Below are positions 10,506 through 19,952 of a DNA stretch of 64,000 nucleotides, in pieces; the stretch's first letter is position 1; every line of letters starts with the position of its first letter. This DNA is from Ariolimax columbianus. Taxonomy: Eukaryota > Mollusca > Gastropoda > Stylommatophora > Arionidae. Location of the stretch: assembly GCA_036924085.1 (NCBI GenBank), contig JAVGWX010000019.1, forward strand, positions 4,239,641 through 4,303,640. Reading direction: 5' to 3'. Under the pieces are notes generated by a model. It worked only from the letters and a program-made list of their open reading frames with translations, had not been told where the DNA came from and did not search any database. The position numbers and the translations under genes were made by a program.

Positions 10506-11319
10506 CTACAGAGATAAAGCAACACTAATCCTAATAATTTGGTTTGAACAACAAAATGTATATGGACTTTACATTGAATATTATTATCTTGTGAAAGACT
10601 CATGACCAGTGATTCTCAATCTTTCCCACTTCGAATCACATTATGTTGTAGAATATTATGTTTCATTATTGTATCCCATAACAAATAAGAAAAGAATATA
10701 ACATTGATTATTAATAATTAATCTATTATAACGTCTGTATGCCCTCAAAGCAGCTGGGTGAGACTTTACAAAATTGACCTTTTAAGCATGAAATTTGCAA
10801 CAATGGGATATGGCCAATAGATCACACATCTTTCAAAACAATTCCTTCGCAGCCAAAACAAAATATAATGCAACAGAATGTGGTCAATTACAAACATTTA
10901 ACCTAATAACACATGCATATAAAATTATATTGCAGATAATTAAGAAGATAATCGTTGACAAAATATAGGAGGAGCTAAAAGGTAGTTTTGATTTTGTAAG
11001 ATCAGAAGTAGACAGTGTGTCATCGGATCGTTGCTGCTTCATGCAGAAAGAATGATCGATCAATGACGACCACTATTTGTCTGCTTTATTGACTACGAGA
11101 CAGCCTTTGTTCGTGTTCCCAGGAGCACACATTTTCAGATTTTGCAACAAATAGGTATAAGAGAGAACACACATTAAGTTAATCCAGAACCTGCATCACA
11201 GTCAAAAGGCGATTATTTCAATCAAAGAAAGACTAACAGATTTAGTTTCTGTAAGACAGGGGGTGCGACAGGGTTGCTTACTTTCACAGAGTCTTCTTCT
11301 TCTTCTTCTGCGTACGCAG

Positions 11320-12129
11320 TCAGACAGTAACCATTATTTTTTCGACAAAAGCGGCGGTCATCCTGAGGCTGTCGCCACTGCCATAGAGCTTGTCTTGCAG
11401 TTCCACTGGTAATGGCCACATCTGCTCTCTCTGATCCTCGTATGTCGGGCAGTTCTGCAGCAGATGTTCAGCGGTCATTTTACCAGTACCGCAAGGGCAT
11501 TCGTCGGTACACCCTATCTTCAATTTGTTGAATAGGTGGTACCTCAGTCTGTTGTGGCCAGTGCGAAGTCTGAAGACGACGACCTGCTCTCTTCGGTTCA
11601 ACTGGTAATAGGCATCGTTTTTGGTGTAACCAGTATGTTCGGTTTCCCATTTGGTCATGTATCTGGCTATGATAAGCCGTTTTGACTCTTCGTACGTCAT
11701 ACTGGTATCTGTTTGTGGTAGTCTTGCACCTTCTTTTGCCAGTCTGTCTGCCTCCTCGTTGCCTTGGATGTTGCAGTGTGACGGAACCCACTGTACCACT
11801 ACCCTTTTTGGTGCGGACTGCTGGCACAGTTTGCAGAGTACTGCTCTTAAGTCATTAAGCTCAGTGTTTTTCTGGCTTTTTAGCGCTGTGACTACGTCGA
11901 GAGCATCTGTCAGCAGGACTATATGGCTCTCATTTTCACTGTGTGTCACCATTTCTTCCACTGCCACCCTCAGTGCCTCTGCCTCCGCTCTGAAATTGCT
12001 TGTGTACTTACCAGTAGCGAATGACAGTGTTATTTTTCTGCCATTTGGTAGGTTCAAGAATGCTCCTGCCCCTCCGTTCTGTGTTGTGTTTGTTACAGAA
12101 CCGTCGGTGTATGCATGGGTCCAGTCCAT
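11320..12129 (-). CDS. LINE RNase H domain and C-terminal Cys/His cluster
   Basis: Retrotransposon-borne RNase H, which removes RNA from RNA-DNA hybrids during retrotransposition in I/Jockey-like LINEs (family knowledge). Counting from the Met at 12129: YTDGS holds Asp9, FRAEAEAL Glu49, LTDALD Asp75, PSHCNIQGN His118 and NEEADRLA Asp128, so the DEDD site is complete. A Cys/His cluster follows: CTDECPCGTG (Cys207, 211, 213) and EHLLQNCP (His222, Cys227). The stop is at 11320. The frame is open for 24 more codons upstream to 12201, where the nested LINE interrupts it, so the Met is not the native start. Absence of stops suggests a rather young insertion, though its RT part is missing through 5' truncation. 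Confidence 0.85.
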   Translation of the reverse strand: MDWTHAYTDGSVTNTTQNGGAGAFLNLPNGRKITLSFATGKYTSNFRAEAEALRVAVEEMVTHSENESHIVLLTDALDVVTALKSQKNTELNDLRAVLCKLCQQSAPKRVVVQWVPSHCNIQGNEEADRLAKEGARLPQTDTSMTYEESKRLIIARYMTKWETEHTGYTKNDAYYQLNRREQVVVFRLRTGHNRLRYHLFNKLKIGCTDECPCGTGKMTAEHLLQNCPTYEDQREQMWPLPVELQDKLYGSGDSLRMTAAFVEKIMVTV

Positions 12130-12201
12130 GCTTGGGTAGCTTTTCGTTATGAAGCTTAGGGTAGTATCTCTCCTTTCTTTTTCAGTCTGGCAGTTTTTGT
12201 T

Positions 12202-14746
12202 TGCAATAGGTAACGAAGAGCATGTTTGGTGCAGAATGTTGGACCGACCATCGACTTGTCATTGCCAAGCTAAACTTCAAGATCCAGCCCAAAATGCGCC
12301 CCCAGGGAAAAAAACCACCTAGGAGGCTAAATGTCTCTCAGCTGAAATACGAACCCACGAGAGGAGGCTTCCAGGAAGAGCTTGAGGGCAGACTATCTGA
12401 GCTTCGTTTTGAAAAGAATGACATCGAAGAGAACTGGGTATCACTGAGAAACACACTCTACGACACAGCTGTTAAACACATTGGCCCACTCACGCGCAAG
12501 CATAAGGACTGGTTTGATGAGAACGATCTGGAAATACAGGGCCTTCTCGATGCAAAACATGAAGCGCACAGGGAATACCAGAGGGACACACCATCTCCGG
12601 CAGCAAAAGCTGCCTTCAATACTGCTCGCAAAGCTGTCCAGACCAGGCTTAGAGAGATGCAAGACTCCTGGCTCAGCAAAAGAGCTGACGAAATTGAGAT
12701 GTTCGCCGAGCGTCATGACACCAAACGATTTTACGAGGCACTGAAAGCTCTCTACGGCCCGCAGCCCTCTAGTAATACTCCAGTTCGCAGTGCGGATGGG
12801 GTACTGCTAACAGATAAGGTTCAGATTCTAGACAGATGGGCAGACCACTTCTGCAAAATACTAAACCACCCATCGTCCATAAATGAAGAGGCCATCCGGC
12901 GAATGCCGCAGGTGGAACTGAACCTGGCGTTGGATGAAGTCATTACTGAGGAGGAAGTCGACAGGGCAATCAGTTCACTATCTATAGGAAAAGCTCCAGG
13001 AGCTGATGCAATACCAGCAGAGATATATAAGACAGCTGGCCCATCCCTCACCAGAAGGATCACTGAACTCTTCTGTCACATGTGGGCTGAAGGTAAAATT
13101 CCGCAGGAGCTAAAGGACGCCTCAATCGTTCACCTGTACAAAAGAAAAGGCAACCGTCAGGAATGCGACAATCATCGTGGAATATCTCTACTCTCCGTAG
13201 CAGGCAAGATCCTAGCGCGCTTACTGCTAAACAGGCTCAACAAACACCTTGAACAAAGCCACCACCTCCCAGAAAGCCAATGTGGATTCAGAGCCGGAAG
13301 AGGAACAGTGGACATGATTTTTGCCGCTCGCCAAATACAAGAGAAGTGTCGAGAACAAAATCAGGCCTTGTACACCACATTTATTGATTTGACAAAGGCA
13401 TTTGATACAGTAAACAGAGGAGGGCTGTGGATGATAATGTCTAAGTTTGGCTGCCCCAACAAGTTCATAACAATGGTGAAACAGCTACACGAAGGCATGT
13501 GTGCTCGTGTACTAGACAGCGGTGCAATCTCTAAAACGTTTCTAGTATCAAACGGAGTAAAACAAGGATGTGTACTCGCCCCGACTTTGTTCAGCATGAT
13601 GTTCGCGGCCACGATGACAGACGCCTTCAGATCATTGGAGCTTGGAATACCCATAAAGTACCGCACAGATGGCAAGTTACTCAATTCCAGAAGAATGAAG
13701 GCCAAAACCAAAGTGGCTGGCGACATAATCAGGGAACTTGTATTTGCTGACGACTGCGCTCTAATGAGCAACTCAGAACTGAACATGCAGGTTGGAATGG
13801 ACCAGTTTTCTGCCGCATGCAAAAATTTTGGCCTGACCATAAATGCCAAAAAAACAGAGGTCATGTACCAACCAGCACCAGGCATGCCGGACACAAAACC
13901 AGAGACTACAGTCAGCGGACAGACGTTGAATGCCGTAGATAAATTCACATATCTGGGCAGCACGCTGTCGAGATCTGTCAGCCTAGACGATGAGGTGGCA
14001 AGCAGAATAGCAAAGGCCAGTACAGCCTTTGGTAGAATGCGCTCGATGGTCTGGGCACGTCGTGGCATCAGCGTCAAGACCAAACTCAAAGTCTACCGTG
14101 CAACCATCATTCCAACCCTACTATACGCTTGCGAAAGCTGGACTGTATACTCTGGACATGCAAGGAGGTTAAACCACTTCCACACAGGTTGCCTGAGGCG
14201 AATATTCCACATCCGATGGCAAGATCGTGTCACTGACATCGAGGTTCTCTCGAGGGCTAACATGCCCAGCATCCATGCACTGCTAGAAAAAGCACGACAT
14301 GGATGGGCCGGACACCTCGTCCGTATGTCAGACGAGCGGCTCCCAAAGAAGCTTCTCTACGGCGAGCTGAGAGACGGATGGCGCGAGAGAGGGCGCCCAA
14401 AGAAACGTTTTAAAGACGGTCTGAAGGACTCACTAAAAAGTTGCCAGATAGACATCGACACCTGGGAATGTCTTGCGCAAAACAGATCTGACTGGAGAAG
14501 CGCAGTCAAATCGGGTGTAGCTGCCGGTGAAGATGACCGTGTTGTGAAAGCCCAGAACAGACGAGAGACGCGGAAATCCCGAACAGCGGGAACACCATCC
14601 CCTTCTACAAACCTCGTGTGCCCGATATGTAGCAGATATTTTCGTGCCCGCATTGGCCTGTTCAGCCACATGCGCACCCACACCCAACAGGGAAATCTGT
14701 GACAAGGATGATGTCGGCGGTCCTCATCGACAACGATGGACAGCTA
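12202..14746 (+). mobile_element. Young 5'-truncated LINE with C2H2 tail (inner layer)
   Basis: The 5' end lies within the end of the endonuclease domain. The 3' end is fixed near CGATGGACAGCTATT by comparison with a second, much shorter copy at 15293-15402. It is flanked by an imperfect 8-bp duplication (TTTTTGTT/TTTTTATT) inside the minus-strand RNase H LINE. Clade is uncertain (RTE/CR1-like by style). Confidence 0.82.
12222..14702 (+). CDS. LINE reverse transcriptase with C-terminal C2H2 zinc finger
   Basis: An uninterrupted frame of 826 codons. Residues 1-20 (MFGAECWTDHRLV) are the end of the AP endonuclease domain, with the DH pair of its active site. A linker of about 200 residues follows. 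The RT core is about 240-600: NHRGISLLS (317-325), QCGFRAGRGT (353-362), FIDLTKAFD with catalytic Asp389, GVKQGCVLAP (445-454), and FADD with Asp510 and Asp511. The thumb region includes KLKVYRATIIPTLLYACESW (621-640) and HGWAGHLVRMSDERLPKKLL. It ends with a zinc finger CPIC-x12-H-x3-H (Cys800, Cys803, His816, His820). The Met at 12222 is only the first ATG after truncation; the frame opens a few codons earlier. All catalytic residues are intact, so the copy is recent although most of the endonuclease is lost. Confidence 0.92.
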   Translation: MFGAECWTDHRLVIAKLNFKIQPKMRPQGKKPPRRLNVSQLKYEPTRGGFQEELEGRLSELRFEKNDIEENWVSLRNTLYDTAVKHIGPLTRKHKDWFDENDLEIQGLLDAKHEAHREYQRDTPSPAAKAAFNTARKAVQTRLREMQDSWLSKRADEIEMFAERHDTKRFYEALKALYGPQPSSNTPVRSADGVLLTDKVQILDRWADHFCKILNHPSSINEEAIRRMPQVELNLALDEVITEEEVDRAISSLSIGKAPGADAIPAEIYKTAGPSLTRRITELFCHMWAEGKIPQELKDASIVHLYKRKGNRQECDNHRGISLLSVAGKILARLLLNRLNKHLEQSHHLPESQCGFRAGRGTVDMIFAARQIQEKCREQNQALYTTFIDLTKAFDTVNRGGLWMIMSKFGCPNKFITMVKQLHEGMCARVLDSGAISKTFLVSNGVKQGCVLAPTLFSMMFAATMTDAFRSLELGIPIKYRTDGKLLNSRRMKAKTKVAGDIIRELVFADDCALMSNSELNMQVGMDQFSAACKNFGLTINAKKTEVMYQPAPGMPDTKPETTVSGQTLNAVDKFTYLGSTLSRSVSLDDEVASRIAKASTAFGRMRSMVWARRGISVKTKLKVYRATIIPTLLYACESWTVYSGHARRLNHFHTGCLRRIFHIRWQDRVTDIEVLSRANMPSIHALLEKARHGWAGHLVRMSDERLPKKLLYGELRDGWRERGRPKKRFKDGLKDSLKSCQIDIDTWECLAQNRSDWRSAVKSGVAAGEDDRVVKAQNRRETRKSRTAGTPSPSTNLVCPICSRYFRARIGLFSHMRTHTQQGNL

Positions 14747-14999
14747 TTTTTATTACCTGGTATATTTTCTACCACCTCTGGAAATATATCCTGCCTCCAG
14801 GTAGGTTTTCGTACAGTAGTGATGGGTTTTGGTGTTGTTAGTTCACAGAGTCTATATAACGAATATTCTGAGACGGTGATAGAAAATGTTGTTCGAAGTT
14901 GTAATGGGCGGTGTCAAAGTCAATGGTATGAGAATAAATGTCATCAAATTTGCTGACGTTACAAATACTGCTTGAAAAACTTAACATCACATTGCGGTT

Positions 15000-15120
15000 A
15001 GTGAAGGAAAAGACAGCGAGGTAGAGAACTGGTCAGCCCACCCCACACACGTTGTGGCTTAGTTTAAACTTCATTCTCGATCAGCGGTTAAGTCTGCATT
15101 AGGACACCCTTTCCGTTTAT
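15000..15120 (+). repeat. Interspersed repeat fragment (family V)
   Basis: The stretch around GAGAACTGGTCAGCCCACCC resembles pieces at 30935-31090, 51225-51390 and 54310-54410. A TGTG-rich degenerate stretch follows to 15290. Confidence 0.4.
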
Positions 15121-15292
15121 GTGTATATGTGCTAGGTAGGCATGTATAAAGGTATTTGTGTTATGTGTAGGTGTGTACATGTGATTTTGACATGTGTATG
15201 TTAATATAATGTAGCCATATTTGTAATGGAGGCATTTGTAGGCGTGTGTTATCATTAAGCAATGTACATGAGTGTATTACTGTGTACATATG

Positions 15293-15402
15293 TTTTCGTG
15301 CCCGCATTAGCCTGTTCAGCCACATGCGCACCCACACCCAACAGGGAAATCTGTGACAAGGATGATATCGGCGGTCTTCATCGACAACGATGGACAGCTA
15401 TT
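15293..15402 (+). mobile_element. 110-bp 3' end copy of the C2H2-tailed LINE
   Basis: Nearly identical to 14638-14747 (zinc-finger coding end, stop codon and short 3'UTR) but inserted in unrelated TGTG-rich DNA. It encodes RARISLFSHMRTH-like sequence and ends at the same CAGCTATT. It is an extreme 5' truncation of the same family. Confidence 0.88.
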
Positions 15403-15936
15403 AATTAATGTAGGTGTGTTATCTTTTGTACATGTGTAGGTGTGTGTGTTTATTGTGCCCCATTCTTCGTGTGATTATGTGTCCAGTTATGCAAATGTGT
15501 AAACTTTCCCTTAATTCAAGAATCTATGTAAAGCTATGACAATCCATGAGACATACATTTTGTACATGGGATCACGAGCGGCCAGAAGTGATCAGGTCTT
15601 TGTCCCGACATCTTTTAAGAGCACACTTAACATTGATAGTGTATTTCTGTGTGTAACACTTGGGAATGAGCTACTGAGTGGCTCCACGATTTGATGTCTG
15701 GGAGAAATGTTCACGTGATCAAGTGGTAAACAGAATATAAGTCGGACGTGCGACCAGACCCTAGTGGTGACCCACTTTGAATGTGTCAGTACATTGTTCA
15801 GGTTGGTGAAAACACTCAGTGGATTACACACACGGAAGGAGAGGATTGACTGTCATGAGGATAGACCTACTTGCCAGGTGATGGGAGGGGAAACGTGAGG
15901 GCAGGAAGGCGAGCGACGGGGTTGTCTGACACAGGC
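15403..15936. other. Unassigned spacer
   Basis: TGTG-rich at the left end, then unique-looking noncoding sequence. No feature recognised. Confidence 0.4.
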
Positions 15937-16267
15937 TATCAGCGACTAACACAGGGGTCTTCAAACTTGAATGGTAGGGCCACGGAAGGAGGGCGAAGGG
16001 GTTGTGTGACACAGGCCATAAGCGACTAACACAGGGGTCTTCAAACGAAACGTGAGGGGAGGAAGGCGAGTGAAGGGGGTTGTCTGACACAGGCTATCAG
16101 CGACTAACACAGGGGTCTTCAAACTTGGATGGTAGGGCCACGGAAGGAGGGCGAAGGGGTTGTGTGACACAGGCCATCAGCGACTAACACAGGGGTCTTC
16201 AAACGAAACGTAAGGGGAGGAAGGCGGGTGAAGGGGGTTGTCTGACACAGGCTATCAGCGACTAACA
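15880..16267 (+). repeat. Alternating ~80/78-bp tandem array carrying hAT-like left ends
   Basis: Two unit types alternate, so the higher-order period is about 158 bp. Each contains GACTAACACAGGGGTCTTCA, which is the 8-bp flank plus the terminal inverted repeat of the element that begins at 16268. Copies lie near 15951, 16034, 16111 and 16190. Confidence 0.75.
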
Positions 16268-16454
16268 CGGGGGTCTTCAAACTTGGATGGTAGGGCCACC
16301 TCCGGCATTCTGCAAGCTTTTATCAGGTCCAGTCAGTTTTGAAATAGTGATTATAATTTTGAGAAGCTTTAGTAACAGTTCAGAAAGTCTCATTATCGAG
16401 ACAATTAATAGTTTCTTATTCTCGTCTGCTTTTAAGGCAAAAGTAAGAATATTG

Positions 16455-16920
16455 TCCAAGCGGCTGTGAGCTTGGTTTACAAACCCAACGTCTCGGGTTC
16501 AAATCTAGCCTCGCTCGTTTTGACAGATCGGGCATGATGCAGGCTTTTTCATGGTGTGACCGTTTCTCCCAGCTGCAAATAGCTACCTGACGAAGTGAGC
16601 CACCGCAGAAGTTGCGGAGTTCAAGCTCTATCCCAGTGAAAATACGACATCTGAGCCTTGGACCTGTAAATCTACAAGGGTGGTTTCCCTTGTGCAGGTC
16701 CCCACTCTTGTGCGAGTTGGCGGTAGCCGGCAGGTAACTTTTTTGCTTAGTGGATTGGGATCGAGCAGTGCTGCGTGTTATGGCTTTGTAAGGGTCCCAG
16801 CTGAGTTTCCACTCGGTTCTGTCTCGGGCACGGGCTGTACAGTGGATGACTAACATGTTTGTTTCAAGATCGCGAGATCTGTCTAAATAATTGCCACATT
16901 TTTCTTCTGCTCTCAATATT
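16455..16920 (+). mobile_element. tRNA-derived SINE inside the hAT-like element
   Basis: GTCCAAGCGGCTGTGAGC (A-box region) and GGGTTCAAATCTAGCC (B box) stand at a tRNA-like distance. A 400-bp body follows without a tRNA acceptor stem. The 3' boundary is uncertain. Confidence 0.5.
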
Positions 16921-17509
16921 ATTGTGATAACCCAAAATAAAAGTCGAAGGAAAACGTATTAATCTTAACTATACAATATAAAATACTCGTATATATTTGC
17001 TGGTCTTGTAGAAACTCGAAAGATGAGTTCTACTGACGTAAAGTTTGCATATCTCATTATGTCTGGAATTTCTACATGAAGGCAAATATTTTCAACTCGC
17101 TGGATCATATCCTTCTCGAGTTAATTAAAATTAACAACCTTAAACTATTTACAGATAATGTATTCTTTTGGTAAACCGATTGGTTTTTTTTAAGTGTGAT
17201 TGCTCAAGGTCGATACTCAAAGTCCCAGGACCAGTCCATGTTTGGAACTGAGGTTAACAGAGGTCAGTCGCTTGACCCTGGATAACGCGCCAGTTGGGAC
17301 ACGTTGATAAATCATATTCCAGAAGGATAAACATTGACCTGGTCATGTACCCCGGCAGCGAACTTAATTTTTCCCGACAGTGCAGTATTGTTCTGACAGA
17401 GTTGTCTACGTTAAGTGAGTATTTTTTTTTAACTATCAAGAACGCAAAGCAGTAGTAGTCAACACAACTGACCTCAAGTCGGTATGTCTCAACTTGAAGT
17501 CACTACCGA

Positions 17510-17760
17510 ATTATTGTTATTTCCCTGTAAATTATTATCTCCCTGTAAATTGTTATCTCATGGCAAATTGTTATTTCCCTGTAAATTATTATCTCCCTGT
17601 AAATGGTTATCTCATGGCAAATTGTTATTTCCCGGCAAATTGTTATCTCCCTGTAAATTGTTATCTTCTTGTAAATTGTTATCTCACGGCAAATTGTTAT
17701 TTCCCGGCAAATTGTATCTCCCGGAAAATTGTTATTTCCCGGCAAATTGTTATTTCCCGG
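17510..17760 (+). repeat. 18-bp-based tandem repeat
   Basis: Units such as TTATTTCCCTGTAAATTG and TTATCTCATGGCAAATTG alternate. The last unit leads directly into the hairpin at 17756. Confidence 0.85.
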
Positions 17761-17786
17761 GCGAAGCCGGGTGTTACAGTGCTAGT
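17756..17786 (+). mobile_element. Possible Helitron 3' terminus
   Basis: A GC hairpin CCCGG-GCGAAG-CCGGG (17756-17771) is followed after 10 bases by CTAG (17782-17785) and then T. Helitrons end with a short hairpin, a spacer of about 10 bases and CTRR inserted before T (family knowledge). No 5' TC end or Rep/helicase was found. Confidence 0.5.
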
Positions 17787-17875
17787 TCATTTCTAAAATC
17801 GTTTTTTGTATCTTTGGCCCACGAATATGTGGTGTAGCCTTCCCATTAAAGGGTTTGAAGATCCCTGGTCTAACA

Positions 17876-18242
17876 TATCTGGGTTAAGGTTGCACTATGA
17901 CATGTGACCAATGCACAGAGCTCGAAACCTAAGTGGCACGAACAGTTATGTAATTACACAGGCCAACACACAAGTTGCCTTTGATATGAAAAAAAAGACA
18001 CTCTACTAATTTATTGGAAAGAAACACGAAAGTGTTAGCTCTTTATTGGACACTGCCGTTAAGGAGAAAGTGGTGTTTGATGTTTCTGGTTGGAGCTTCT
18101 GGAACTGGCCTGCACATTCATTTAACAAATATGCTTCAGGGGCAGGTTACGGTGGCTCTTCTTCAATCTATGGCCGAACTCAAGTTGTGGACTCGTGTCC
18201 TACTAGTTATAGGCTTCTTAAAATGCTGACCTCTACTGGGGA
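17876..18242. other. Unassigned spacer
   Basis: No coding sequence or known repeat recognised. Confidence 0.4.
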
Positions 18243-18254
18243 TGGCAGTGTCAT

Positions 18255-18880
18255 CCGTCCCTGACCGAGATATGGGTCTTGGTTAGTACGTCTCCCTGAC
18301 GGAGATATGGGTCTTGGTACGTCTCCCTGACCGAGATATGGGTCTTGGTACGTCTCCCTGACGGAGATGTGGGTCTTGGTCAGTACGTCTCCTTGACGGA
18401 GATATGGGTCTTGGTCAGTACGTCTCCTTGGCGGAGATATGGGTCTTGGTCAGTACGTCTCCTTGACGGAGATATTGGTCTTGGTCAGTACGTCTCCTTG
18501 ACGGAGATATGGGTCTTGGTCAGTACGTCTCCTTGACGGAGATATGGGTCTTGGTCAGTACGTCTCCTTGACGGAGATTTGGGTCTTGGTCAGTACGTCT
18601 CCTTGACGGAGATATGGGTCTTGATCAGTATGTCTCCATGACGGAGATGGGGGTCTTGATCAGTATATCTCCCTGACGGAGATAGGGGTCTTGATCAGTA
18701 TGTCTCCATGGCGGAGATGGGGGTCTTGATCAGTATATCTCCCTGACGGAGATGGGGGTCTTGATCAGTATGTCTCCATGACGGAGATGGGGGTCTTGAT
18801 CAGTATGTCACCATGCCGGAGATGGCGGTCTTGATCAGTATGTCTCCATGACGGAGATGGCGGTCTTGATCAGTATGATT
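18255..18880 (+). repeat. 35-bp minisatellite with inverted repeat in each unit
   Basis: The unit GACGGAGATATGGGTCTTGG plus TCAGTACGTCTCCTT contains TCTCC...GGAGA around the unit junction, so each unit can fold. About 18 copies are present, with GATCAGTATGTCTCCATG variants on the right. Confidence 0.88.
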
Positions 18881-19164
18881 CTTCGTCTTCCTTTTCTTTT
18901 GTTCCATCGTTCGACCTGTACAGGGCGTAATGTTACGCTGTGTCGCAGTTTACAGCGAGGCTGCGAGATCGACACATTTTTCATCCAGTTTAAGTAGGGC
19001 ACTTTTTGGGACCAGGTTTACGTATTCTATCAGCCAATATGTACGGGTGCAGTCTATCTCAAGAGCCGCCACTTGGAGGCATAATAATATCTTGGTCATC
19101 TCTGGTTCCTGACCATGACGTGGTAACCAGCCTTTGCCTGCTGTCAAATCATTCCCTGCGTAGT

Positions 19165-19465
19165 CGGACTTGTCAGTATGTTTCCCCTAACGCAAAGTCG
19201 GGGTCCTGGTCAGTATGTTTCCCCTGACGCAAAGTCGGGGTCCTGGTCAGTATGTTTCCCCTGACGCAAAGTCGGGGTCCTGGTCAGTATGAAGTCGGGG
19301 TCCTGGTCAGTATGAAGTTGGGATCCTGGTCAGTAGGAAGTTGGGATCCTGGTCAGTATGTTTCCTCTCACGCAAAGTCGGGATCCTGGTCAGTATGAAG
19401 TTCGGATCCTGGTCAGTATGTTTCCTCTCACGCAAAGTCGGGATCCTGGTCAGTATATTTCCTAT
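19165..19465 (+). repeat. About 37-bp minisatellite with deletion variants
   Basis: Units contain GGTCAGTATGTTTCCCCTGA and CGCAAAGTCGGGGTCCT. Short variants (GGTCAGTATGAAGTCGGGGT) lack the middle. Confidence 0.85.
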
Positions 19466-19559
19466 GACCCTGACGCCGGTGACTTAGGACAAAGTTCCTT
19501 CCATGTACTAACAGATTATAGCTGTTTCAGAGATGGGGGTCACCAGTTACTTAACACAG

Positions 19560-19952
19560 TGGAACTAATAGATAGTCCCGGGTGCTCTGTCGGGGTCTTT
19601 GTGTACGACAAGGGTAAGAATAGCACCACTGCCTCACAGAGAGCATGTCGTAAGAGGCGACTAACTGTGTGACATGGCATAACACCGGTCATGGTTATGT
19701 GGTTTGTTTAGAGCAGCATAGATGGCGCCTAACAGGATGCTGGTTTACTTTGCTCTAGTGTTGAGTCTTTTAAAATGGACTCGCACATCGGTTAACCACC
19801 TTCCGTGAGCGCTTGTCCCAACGCAGAGGAGTATTAAGTTGCTCGAGCCTAGCCCACTAAGCAGGAAACCCTTCTCCCGGCTACATACAGTTCATACCAG
19901 AGCTGGGACCTGCACAGAGGCATCTGTCCCTGTAGACGTACAGGTCGACTAA
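19560..19952 (+). repeat. Retroposon family B, long copy
   Basis: Shared with 51484-51866: GGGTGCTCTGTCGGGGTCTT, GTAAGAGGCGACTAACTGTG, ATGGCGCCTAACAGG and GTCGACTAAGAA at its end. The other long copy has a short GAA-rich tail. The function is unknown. Confidence 0.65.

Larger units (their letters stand above)
11295..14841 (-). mobile_element. RNase H-type LINE, 5'-truncated (middle layer)
   Basis: Minus-strand element in two parts: 14841-14755 (29 codons, including TWRQDIFPEVVENIPG) and 12201-11295. It has a (GAA)n tail at 11295-11310 and a 12-bp duplication TTCACAGAGTCT on both outer sides. It is interrupted by the plus-strand LINE at 12202-14746, whose 8-bp duplication reads TTTTTGTT at 12194-12201 and TTTTTATT at 14747-14754. 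Removing the insert restores one uninterrupted frame leading into the RNase H domain. Confidence 0.82.
10865..14990 (+). mobile_element. Old LINE RT fragment (outer layer), split by a nested insertion
   Basis: Left part 10865-11294 reads TFNLITHAYKIILQIIKKII, later CFIDYETAFVRVP (RT motif with the first Asp) and GVRQGCLLS. The right part 14842-14990 continues with SLYNEYSETVIENVV and, after a frameshift, GMRINVIKFADVTNT, in which the catalytic FADD has become FADV. The two parts are separated by 3.5 kb flanked by TTCACAGAGTCT at 11283-11294 and 14842-14853. Reading across one copy of that duplication is in frame (GCLLS then QSLYN). The fragment has stops and is dead. Confidence 0.8.
16268..17867. 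mobile_element. hAT-like non-autonomous DNA transposon
   Basis: The left end CGGGGGTCTTCAAAC (16268) and the right end, read inward, CAGGGATCTTCAAAC (from 17867) are inverted repeats. Similarity extends inward (GGATGGTAGGGCCACC against TAATGGGAAGGCTACACC). Flanks GACTAACA (16260-16267) and GTCTAACA (17868-17875) form an 8-bp duplication with one mismatch, the hAT hallmark. No transposase is encoded; the interior holds a SINE head and a short-unit array. Confidence 0.65.

Noticed and set aside
11651..12139. 162-codon plus-strand frame
   Set aside because: Antisense shadow of the RNase H ORF on the minus strand.
13361..14089. 242-codon minus-strand frame
   Set aside because: Antisense shadow of the intact RT ORF.
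11295..14841. One twin-primed LINE with an inverted 5' part
   Set aside because: The minus-strand element resumes at 14841-14755 beyond the plus-strand LINE, and both have their own duplications, so two successive insertions explain the data better than a 5' inversion.
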